DNA of 12,334 nucleotides, taken from contig DAJV01000009.1 of assembly GCA_002496475.1 (NCBI GenBank), positions 1,465 to 13,798 of the forward strand, given 5' to 3'. A program made the position numbers and the translations under genes. The notes beneath the pieces are model-generated. The model saw only the letters and a program-made list of their open reading frames with translations. It was not told the origin of the DNA and did not search any database. This document shows positions 1-5,160 of the stretch, piece by piece (positions within the stretch are counted from its first letter, which is position 1; every line of letters begins with the position of its first letter). Origin of the DNA: Vulcanisaeta sp. UBA163. Lineage in GTDB: Archaea > Thermoproteota > Thermoprotei > Thermoproteales > Thermocladiaceae.

Positions 1-861
1 GTGGACATAGCCCTAGCCGTCGGCGTGGAGAAAATGAATGAAGTCGATACGGCAACATCACTTGCAGTGGGCGGCAGGGGCGGTAATTACCTGTGGGAAT
101 ACCACTTCTACGGGACTACATTTCCAGCATACTATGCACTATACGCCACAGCCCACATGGCTAGGTTCGGAACAACCGAGGAACAATTAGCCCTGGTCAG
201 GGTTAAGAACCAGAAGTACGCTGCGAGGAATCCAAAGGCACAGTTTCAGTTCGAGGTGACTGTTGAGGATGTCCTTAAGTCAAGGCCAATAACGTGGCCC
301 CTAAAGCTTTATGACTGCTCAGCAATAACAGATGGCGCCGCAGCCGCGATAGTTGCCAGTGAGGACGTCATTAGAAAACTACACATTGACGCCCCAGTAT
401 GGATTGATGCCATTGGCTATGCATCTGACACATCTAACATAACCAGGCGTGAGGATTACGTAAGCCTAAAGGCTACGAAAATAGCCGCTCAAATGGCGTA
501 TAAGAAGGCGGGCATTGAGCCAAGGGATGTGGAGGTTGCCGAAGTACATGATTGCTTCACAATAGCTGAGATCATGGCATATGAGGACCTGGGCTTCGTT
601 GAGAAGGGTAAGGGCGGTAAATTCATTGAGGAGGGGCAAAGTGATGTTGGCGGTAAGGTTGCCGTTAACCTGAGCGGTGGATTACTCGGGAAGGGGCATC
701 CACTAGGTGCTACTGGGCTTGCCATGATTTATGAGCTCGTTAAGCAATTGAGGGAGGAGAGGGAACGCGGTAGGCAGGCGCCTTTGAAGAGATATATCGC
801 CCTTGCTCATAATATTGGTGGTACTGGTCATTATGGTTACGTGACGGTACTAAGGAGGTGA
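1..861 (+). CDS. Thiolase family protein (SCP-x type acetyl-CoA C-acetyltransferase), 5'-truncated by the window
   Basis: This is the C-terminal 286 residues of a thiolase, probably the archaeal acetoacetyl-CoA thiolase that condenses two acetyl-CoA at the start of the mevalonate pathway. The reading frame is open from base 1, so the first GTG is an internal valine. Thiolases are usually about 390 residues, so roughly 100 residues, including the nucleophilic cysteine of the N-terminal half, lie upstream. Visible fingerprints are HDCF at residues 183-186, GHPLG with the catalytic His at 233, and HNIGG at 270-274. HDCF and HN in place of the usual C-terminal CxG mark the SCP-x/SCP2 thiolase branch used by archaea. 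The stop codon lies inside the ribosome-binding site of the DUF35 gene, so the two are translated from one message. In archaea this pair usually follows HMG-CoA synthase, which I infer lies to the left. A role in acyl-CoA degradation is the alternative. Confidence 0.92.
   Translation: MDIALAVGVEKMNEVDTATSLAVGGRGGNYLWEYHFYGTTFPAYYALYATAHMARFGTTEEQLALVRVKNQKYAARNPKAQFQFEVTVEDVLKSRPITWPLKLYDCSAITDGAAAAIVASEDVIRKLHIDAPVWIDAIGYASDTSNITRREDYVSLKATKIAAQMAYKKAGIEPRDVEVAEVHDCFTIAEIMAYEDLGFVEKGKGGKFIEEGQSDVGGKVAVNLSGGLLGKGHPLGATGLAMIYELVKQLREERERGRQAPLKRYIALAHNIGGTGHYGYVTVLRR
854..861 (+). promoter_or_regulatory. Strong Shine-Dalgarno of the DUF35 gene
   Basis: GGAGGTGA is complementary to the archaeal 16S rRNA 3' end and lies 6 nt before the ATG at 868. 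It overlaps the TGA stop of the thiolase, which ties translation of the two genes together and fixes the DUF35 start. Confidence 0.85.
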
Positions 862-867
862 TGAGGA

Positions 868-1344
868 ATGACAGAGAGGAAACCCAGTAGGAAGACTGTT
901 AAGGTTGAGGGGCCTACCATAGACTCGGTACCAATTATTTACAGGCACAAAATACCCATTAGCAAGACGGTTAAGTACTGGGAGGGTCTTAGGGAAGGTA
1001 GGATATACACTACCAAGTGCAAGTCCTGTGGTGCTGTCTATTATCCACCACAGGCTGACTGCCCATACTGCGGCTCAAGTGATGTTGAGTGGGTTGAGTT
1101 GCCCAGGGAGGGTGTACTCGAGACCTTCACCAGGGTTTATTCGAGACCGCAGGGCTTTGAGGATTTTGAGCCGTACATAATTGCAATTGCCAGGGTTAGT
1201 GACGTCAGGGTCATGGGTTGGTTGGTTAATGTTAAAGATGAGAGGTGCGTCAATGTTGGCGATTCCGTCGTACTCAGTACCGCGTATATTGAGAAACATG
1301 GCAAGTATATAATAACATTTCAATTAAAGGATAAGCAGTGCTGA
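868..1344 (+). CDS. DUF35 zinc-ribbon/OB-fold protein, thiolase partner
   Basis: A 158-residue protein of the DUF35 (OB-fold, acyl-CoA-associated) family. Residues 31-47 form the N-terminal helical lead (SKTVKYWEGLREG). A rubredoxin-like zinc ribbon follows with Cys51, Cys54, Cys65 and Cys68 (CKSCG and CPYCG), and then an OB fold from about residue 80 to the end. In archaea DUF35 proteins form a complex with acetoacetyl-CoA thiolase and HMG-CoA synthase, acting as a scaffold with a shared CoA site; that is family knowledge. Position directly after a thiolase, separated by 6 nt and with a strong ribosome-binding site, supports the same role here. Length is normal for the family. It has no catalytic motif of its own. 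The stop codon abuts the stop of the convergent gene at 1345. Confidence 0.9.
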   Translation: MTERKPSRKTVKVEGPTIDSVPIIYRHKIPISKTVKYWEGLREGRIYTTKCKSCGAVYYPPQADCPYCGSSDVEWVELPREGVLETFTRVYSRPQGFEDFEPYIIAIARVSDVRVMGWLVNVKDERCVNVGDSVVLSTAYIEKHGKYIITFQLKDKQC

Positions 1345-2118
1345 TCATGTGCTTATTGGCAGTCTCAGAACAGCATCAACGACTTGTCTAACCACGCAGT
1401 CATCATCTATGATCTTAAAGTAGGTGTTTCTGGAGCCAATGAGTCCTGGGGCTACTATGGGCTCCACGCAATTATTTAGGTTGTCAAGTAGTGATGCATT
1501 TATGTCGAAGTTCCTAATCAGCTGTTTGAGGCAGTTATTTAGGTTGTCCATTCTGAGGATTTTTTGGTTGTTTACTACGGCTATGGATTTCCTAATGCAC
1601 TCACTAACTGATGCCGCGTACCTTATGGTTACCTTATTATTTATTACCTCAATAACCTCAAGATCAATTGCTAATCCAATTAATGCCTTGTATGCAACGT
1701 CATTAAGCCAGGCAGTTGGTGATAATTCCCTGATTTTCCTATTTGCTAATTCATGGAGTTCGGTCACCCCCACCACTCCATGTTCACTAATCAAATCAAT
1801 AAGTAATCTATAGTGGGGTGATTCCCTGTAGAGTATTAGGTGAAGTAGCATCTTCGCTAATGCCAAGTCCTCGTTCAACGCCTTAAATACTGCATTTCCT
1901 ACTTCCGTTAACTTAATACTGCAATTCTCATCAACCTCTATCAATCCAATTCTCTGGAAAAACCTGGTTATGTCGCCCTTTCCCTTGCCAATGTCTAGTC
2001 TCCTTTCCTTGATTACTGAGCAGTTGATCCCGGGGTTTTCGCCAACGAGAAGTATGTAATTTACGAGTTTCTCAAGACCAATCCTTGGAATCGGAATGCT
2101 CCTTTGTATGCTAAGCAT
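1345..2118 (-). CDS. Uncharacterised protein with winged-helix-like regions
   Basis: A 257-residue cytoplasmic protein that I cannot assign to a named family. No signal peptide or membrane helix is visible. Residues about 13-78 look like a winged helix: helix, turn, helix, a Gly/Lys-rich stretch (KGKGD), and then IGLIEVDENCSIKLTEVG, which resembles the strand-turn-strand wing of archaeal regulators. A second similar pattern occurs at about residues 115-170, ending LEVIEVINNKVTIRY. The C-terminal third is Asn/Cys-rich and contains the hexapeptide DNLNNC twice, at 191-196 and 212-217. The ATG at 2118 has a TATA-like box (TAAATAAAT) 23-31 nt upstream, which fits a leaderless transcript. A DNA-binding role is inferred from the fold pattern only. 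It converges on the DUF35 gene with no spacer. Confidence 0.7.
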   Translation of the reverse strand: MLSIQRSIPIPRIGLEKLVNYILLVGENPGINCSVIKERRLDIGKGKGDITRFFQRIGLIEVDENCSIKLTEVGNAVFKALNEDLALAKMLLHLILYRESPHYRLLIDLISEHGVVGVTELHELANRKIRELSPTAWLNDVAYKALIGLAIDLEVIEVINNKVTIRYAASVSECIRKSIAVVNNQKILRMDNLNNCLKQLIRNFDINASLLDNLNNCVEPIVAPGLIGSRNTYFKIIDDDCVVRQVVDAVLRLPIST

Positions 2119-2140
2119 TAGTGATTAATTATTATGCATG

Positions 2141-2149
2141 ATTTATTTA
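2141..2149 (-). promoter_or_regulatory. TATA-like box for the 1345-2118 gene
   Basis: On the minus strand TAAATAAAT lies 23-31 nt before the ATG at 2118. That is the archaeal TATA distance for a transcript beginning at or next to the start codon. No ribosome-binding site is visible between them. Confidence 0.5.
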
Positions 2150-2247
2150 CAGTGAGCTTGTAAAATAACGCTAATATCAGTAACAATACTAAATTAAAAA
2201 CCAGGTCAGGGCAATTGCTCGAGTATTAATTATTTGAACAACGCCAA

Positions 2248-2268
2248 CTTAATGCATTAAGCATTAAG
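2248..2268. repeat. Perfect 8-bp inverted repeat in a divergent intergenic region
   Basis: Arms CTTAATGC (2248-2255) and GCATTAAG (2261-2268) flank the 5-bp spacer ATTAA. It lies between the divergent winged-helix-like gene (start 2118) and zinc-ribbon gene (start 2371). The 9-mer TAAGCATTA of the right half (2258-2266) occurs again at 2112-2120, over the start codon of the winged-helix-like gene. It could be an operator, or a hairpin if transcribed. The rest of the 2119-2331 gap is A/T-rich with no gene that I can support. Confidence 0.5.
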
Positions 2269-2334
2269 GACAGAAGCTTACCTACCTGTTACTCATAAAT
2301 ACTTAATGGGATTATGACGTCAACATTTTAAATG

Positions 2335-2346
2335 TTAATTAAATAT
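2335..2346 (+). promoter_or_regulatory. TATA-like box for the small zinc-ribbon gene
   Basis: TTAATTAAATAT lies 25-36 nt before the ATG at 2371, the expected distance for a leaderless archaeal gene. The earlier in-frame ATG at 2332 would place this promoter inside the coding region, so the box supports the later start. Confidence 0.5.
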
Positions 2347-2370
2347 CCTGCCAGTTTCAATACCCAAACA

Positions 2371-2634
2371 ATGGTATCTGAGGAAACATCAAAGTTGGAA
2401 TTGAGTTTGAAATGCCCGGTATGTGGTTCTAACCTCCAGCTTATTGAGAATTCCACATACGTAATCCTCGGATGTCCGCACTGCAAGGTATACACCAGGA
2501 TGACAAAGAAGCACATCTACAGAAGTTACATTAATTATGAGGGTAATTACGTTAACCTAAAATGGACCGAGTTAATAAAGGAACTGTACGTAAGAATTGC
2601 CAATCGTTCGCACAGGGAATCAAGCGAAACTTAA
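2371..2634 (+). CDS. Small zinc-ribbon protein, hypothetical
   Basis: An 87-residue protein with one four-cysteine zinc ribbon: CPVCG at Cys15 and Cys18, and CPHC at Cys35 and Cys38, separated by a 16-residue beta-hairpin-like stretch. The C-terminal half (residues 45-87) is charged and aromatic, possibly helical, with no motif I recognise. The fold suggests nucleic-acid or protein binding in the cytoplasm, such as a transcription or translation accessory factor, but nothing fixes the job. I chose the ATG at 2371 because a TATA-like box sits 25-36 nt upstream. The ATG at 2332 would add 13 residues (MLIKYPASFNTQT) and has only ATAAATACT at 29-37 nt upstream. Flanking genes point the other way, so it is probably transcribed alone. 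Confidence 0.7.
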   Translation: MVSEETSKLELSLKCPVCGSNLQLIENSTYVILGCPHCKVYTRMTKKHIYRSYINYEGNYVNLKWTELIKELYVRIANRSHRESSET

Positions 2635-2677
2635 TTTGTCTCCTAACCTATATTAATTCAAATAATAACCTCAACCG

Positions 2678-2685
2678 TTTATATC
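2678..2685 (+). promoter_or_regulatory. Orphan TATA-like box
   Basis: GTTTATAT, preceded by AACC, is the best TATA-like sequence of the 2635-2811 gap and points toward a region with no recognised gene. A start site would fall near 2705-2711. Downstream is a very short reading frame with ATGs at 2701 and 2713 that ends in TAA at 2757 (18 or 14 codons). A T5 tract lies at 2737-2741. This could be a small RNA or micropeptide promoter, or a chance match. Confidence 0.3.
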
Positions 2686-2811
2686 GTATCCAATTCACTA
2701 ATGGAGATTTCAATGGAAACTATTGACCAATTTATAGTTTTTAAAGGGATGAAATAATGGTGTTCGTGAAGACATCATTAACAATAAGGAGAGCTAACGT
2801 ACTCACCATAA

Positions 2812-3348
2812 TTAGTGGGGGAATTCATCAAGAATCAAGTGTATCTTAATGCCTGACCTCCCTAGATACTCAAGGGCGGTATTAAATATTGACCTAAAGG
2901 CATGCGTTGAGTTCTTTCCTTTAATGTATGGGTTGTATAGATGGACATAAACCACGAAACCACCTCTTGCCAGGTTAATTATCTTATATGCATCGAGGTG
3001 TATAACCACTTCCCGAGTCAGTGGGCATTCGTCACTGGTTATGTAATTCATTACCGTAAAACCAAGCCTACTCAATAACGTAATTAGGTCCGGGGTTATG
3101 CATGGATATATTATCAATCTGTTAATTCTCTCTCTCAGTAATGACCTTATTAGGGATGGTCGTCTCAATAACTCATTAACCTGGTCAGGATCTATCATTA
3201 GGCCATGCACGTGGCAATTAAGTTCCTTAACACGAGCCCAATCAGTAACCCTACTAATGCAATCATCACCACAGCAATCAATACCCAGCCTCAGGACCCG
3301 TATTATGATGTCCCTATGCCTATTGATTAATTCATTAAGTATGTCCAT
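2812..3348 (-). CDS. Uncharacterised cysteine-rich alpha/beta protein, cotranslated with DUF429
   Basis: A 178-residue protein that I do not recognise. No signal or membrane helix is visible. Alternating hydrophobic strands and amphipathic helices (for example RLIIYPCITPDLITLLSRLG at 77-96, then GFVVYVHLYNPYIKG and IKIHLILDEFPH) suggest an alpha/beta fold. It has six cysteines (25, 26, 30, 45, 83, 108), three of them clustered as CCGDDC, plus HVHG at 46-49; these could bind metal, but no standard metal motif is complete. The start at 3348 is chosen because AGGTG lies 7 nt upstream and the overlap with the DUF429 gene is then only 14 nt. A longer start at 3375 would add MVVRSRCYC and overlap by 41 nt. 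The overlap implies translational coupling and a shared role with the DUF429 protein. The stop is the TAA at 2812. Confidence 0.65.
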   Translation of the reverse strand: MDILNELINRHRDIIIRVLRLGIDCCGDDCISRVTDWARVKELNCHVHGLMIDPDQVNELLRRPSLIRSLLRERINRLIIYPCITPDLITLLSRLGFTVMNYITSDECPLTREVVIHLDAYKIINLARGGFVVYVHLYNPYIKGKNSTHAFRSIFNTALEYLGRSGIKIHLILDEFPH

Positions 3349-3919
3349 GCAGTAACACCTGGATCTCACAACCATTGCGTGGAATTATTAATACGCCCTC
3401 ACCGTCATAGCCGATCAACGACTCCGTACATCCGTGATCATGAAGTAGGCACGTGAATGCCGAGATCAATGCATCAACCTCATGAATATTACTTACTTGG
3501 GGACCCCTTAATAACGAGGTCATAAACCCCATGAAACCTTGCCTATCAATCCCAAGCACCTTAAGTGTTGACGTGGGGTGTACCTCAAGCACCTTAATGT
3601 TTGCTTGCCTTAATTCATTCATAACTTGGATGCCGTACATTGTTAATGACCTCATGGGACCCAACAATGGCGGAAGAAGCCTAAGCCCCAGTCTCCTGGC
3701 CTTGATTTCAATTAACCTATTATATCCATGCCTAGGAAGCCCCAGGGGTGCATCAATACATACAAATGATGGTTTTTGATCCAGCACAAAACTCATTAAC
3801 TCCTTCCTTGAGGATAGGGTGTCTACGAAGTACGTGGATTCAGCAATATTCAACACACTAACCCCTGTCCTCTTCCTGCCTGGCAATGCCAAGTCAATAC
3901 CAACGTAGACCTCACGCAT
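3335..3919 (-). CDS. DUF429 family protein (RNase H-like fold)
   Basis: A 194-residue member of the DUF429 family, predicted to have the RNase H/RuvC-like nuclease fold. Recognisable blocks are GIDLA at 7-11, IDAPLGLP at 55-62, LEVHPTSTLKVLG at 111-123, and HEVDALISAFTCLLH with GEGVLIIPR at 146-181. Conserved acidic residues D9, D56, E112 and D149 are in positions suited to metal binding. Biochemical function is not established for the family; nuclease activity is inferred. The start at 3919 is chosen because the domain begins there and GGTGA lies 4 nt upstream. ATGs at 3958 and 3973 are in frame. The TATA-like TTAATTAA at 3979-3986 would place transcription near 3955-3958, giving either a leaderless start at 3958 or a short leader to 3919. 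It is first in a two-gene unit with the overlapping 2812-3348 gene. Confidence 0.8.
   Translation of the reverse strand: MREVYVGIDLALPGRKRTGVSVLNIAESTYFVDTLSSRKELMSFVLDQKPSFVCIDAPLGLPRHGYNRLIEIKARRLGLRLLPPLLGPMRSLTMYGIQVMNELRQANIKVLEVHPTSTLKVLGIDRQGFMGFMTSLLRGPQVSNIHEVDALISAFTCLLHDHGCTESLIGYDGEGVLIIPRNGCEIQVLLHGHT
3356..3360 (-). promoter_or_regulatory. Ribosome-binding site deciding the 3348 start
   Basis: AGGTG on the minus strand, inside the 3' end of the DUF429 coding region, lies 7 nt before the ATG at 3348. It supports internal re-initiation for the second gene of the pair. Confidence 0.5.
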
Positions 3920-3978
3920 TTGTTCACCAAAGTGGTTAGCCCAGTTCCTTACCGCCATGCCTAGGTCCCTCATTATTA

Positions 3979-3986
3979 TTAATTAA
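3979..3986 (-). promoter_or_regulatory. TATA-like box for the DUF429 pair
   Basis: TTAATTAA lies 21-28 nt before the ATG at 3958 and 60-67 nt before the ATG at 3919. It is too close (6-13 nt) to serve a leaderless ATG at 3973. Confidence 0.4.
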
Positions 3987-4201
3987 CATGGTTTTGGTAC
4001 CAGTGTTAATTACCAATGGAGGACTTGAATACGTGGTTTTTGAATAAATAATGCCATGATTTATTATAGGCCCATTGTAATTAATTAAGTAGTTCATGAT
4101 TAATGCCTGTGATCTCTAGATCCCTGGGTTAATAAGAATAGTAGGTCTCAGTAATTAAAGTTAGTCGAGAATTTATGGAGGCATTATGTTCAACACCCAA
4201 G

Positions 4202-4226
4202 TTCCTCATACTTAGGTATTGAGGAA
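4202..4226. repeat. Imperfect inverted repeat forming a 10-bp hairpin
   Basis: TTCCTCATAC (4202-4211) pairs with GTATTGAGGAA (4216-4226) with one bulged base and a TTAG loop. It lies 66 nt past the dtdA stop on the minus strand, so it could be a 3' structure of the pheT-dtdA transcript. It has no T tract directly after it on either strand, so it is not a clear terminator. Confidence 0.5.
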
Positions 4227-4231
4227 TTATT

Positions 4232-4236
4232 AAAAA
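4232..4236 (-). terminator. Possible T-tract terminator of dtdA
   Basis: The minus strand reads ACGTTTTTAATAATT about 56 nt after the dtdA stop. Archaeal RNA polymerase terminates at short T tracts in the non-template strand, so this is a candidate end point for the pheT-dtdA message. Five T residues is weak evidence. Confidence 0.3.
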
Positions 4237-4291
4237 CGTAGTGTTAATTACCCCGGGATCAAGCTTAATTCAGGCAATTGAACGCATGAAA

Positions 4292-5140
4292 TTAGGTCCT
4301 TTTGATAATTCTTATGCCAAGCCTACTGAGGGTCTCTGTAACTACCTTCCTGGTTTCACTGTCGATGGACTTCCAACTTACGTAAGCCTTGACCGGCTTA
4401 TCAATCATCATTTTAACAGCCTTTATTACCATGTCCTCGGTCACCGGTTTAATGTACTTTGGTATTGCATGCCCTATGTCTGTCTCGCCGCTGATTAATC
4501 TATTATCCATTGTTAGGTAATGGAGGTCTCCAATGGATATTGAAGGTTCACTATTGCTCACTAATTTGCCATCTAGGAACTCATTAACCACATGATAAAG
4601 TAGTTCCCAGCCCCTACTCACAGACCAATCGCTTTCACTACTTCCCTGTTCAACAAAGGTCACCGGTATTGATTCAATGGTTGGTCCATGATGGGTAGCC
4701 TCAACATGGCACTCGAAGTTTTCCAGCCCATACTCATGCCTTACCCTGCATAATTCCCTGTAAAACACCGTAATGGTGTGCGGGTTAGCCAGTGATATTG
4801 TGTTTGGTTTACCACCAAGTTCTGCCATGCTCCAGTTACCCGTGACATGTGATGTGAACATGGGTCTTGGGCTTTTCATTGCATGACGACTAACGAAAAT
4901 TAATTCCTGCGGTTTCTCGGGGATTCTTTGCAAGAGTTCCTCTAAATCATCCAGGTAAACAATATCCCTATCCAATGCATAAAACGTTAAGTTGTCCCTT
5001 AGATCATAAACCTCATAACTACCCATGTTCATCCTATACTTGAGATTCCTATTTTTGTTGAATAGCTCGAAGACGCCCCTTGATACTGGATCAACCTTAC
5101 TAAATACAATACCATACATATGTACTTCAGCTAAGCCCAT
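4292..5140 (-). CDS. dtdA: D-aminoacyl-tRNA deacylase, archaeal type (DtdA/DTD2)
   Basis: A 282-residue enzyme that hydrolyses D-amino acids from tRNA, protecting translation from D-tyrosine and similar residues. Family blocks are in order: IFVSRHAMKSP at 81-91 followed by TSHVTGNW at 96-103, ATHHGPT at 148-154, EQGSSESDW at 164-172, and DIGHAIPKY at 221-229. The His pairs at 150-151 and His224 are the likely zinc-site and catalytic residues of the family; exact roles are inferred. The third block is usually richer in glycine (GGGHYAP-like); the D-I-G-H-A-I-P form here is a variant. Length matches the archaeal family of about 250-290 residues. It begins 20 nt after the pheT stop on the same strand, so the two are probably one operon. 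No clear ribosome-binding site precedes the ATG at 5140; the ATG at 5119 (MYGIVFSKVD) is a plausible alternative. Confidence 0.93.
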   Translation of the reverse strand: MGLAEVHMYGIVFSKVDPVSRGVFELFNKNRNLKYRMNMGSYEVYDLRDNLTFYALDRDIVYLDDLEELLQRIPEKPQELIFVSRHAMKSPRPMFTSHVTGNWSMAELGGKPNTISLANPHTITVFYRELCRVRHEYGLENFECHVEATHHGPTIESIPVTFVEQGSSESDWSVSRGWELLYHVVNEFLDGKLVSNSEPSISIGDLHYLTMDNRLISGETDIGHAIPKYIKPVTEDMVIKAVKMMIDKPVKAYVSWKSIDSETRKVVTETLSRLGIRIIKRT

Positions 5141-5160
5141 AGTACTTCTGCCCTTATTAA

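Larger units (their letters stand above)
3987..4291. other. Gene-poor intergenic stretch with repeats
   Basis: About 300 bases lie between the DUF429 promoter and the end of dtdA. I find no reading frame with a credible start and no tRNA-like structure. It holds a 13-nt direct repeat AGTGTTAATTACC at 4002-4014 and 4240-4252, a 7-bp inverted repeat AATAAAT/ATTTATT at 4043-4049 and 4059-4065, and a stronger hairpin at 4202-4226. On the minus strand the dtdA transcript would pass TTTTT at 4232-4236 and then the hairpin. Confidence 0.5.

Noticed and set aside
1..3. GTG at base 1 as the thiolase start codon
   Set aside because: The thiolase is open from the edge and lacks its N-terminal third, so this is an internal valine codon.
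2332..2370. N-terminal extension MLIKYPASFNTQT of the small zinc-ribbon protein
   Set aside because: It overlaps the best-placed TATA-like box for the ATG at 2371. It remains possible.
2740..2800. Box C/D sRNA candidate (GATGAA on plus, ATGATGT on minus)
   Set aside because: No CTGA box D and no proper C'/D' pair were found on either strand.
4241..4498. 85-codon plus-strand frame opposite the end of dtdA
   Set aside because: It starts at a GTG with no promoter or ribosome-binding site and most of it is antisense to a well-conserved enzyme.
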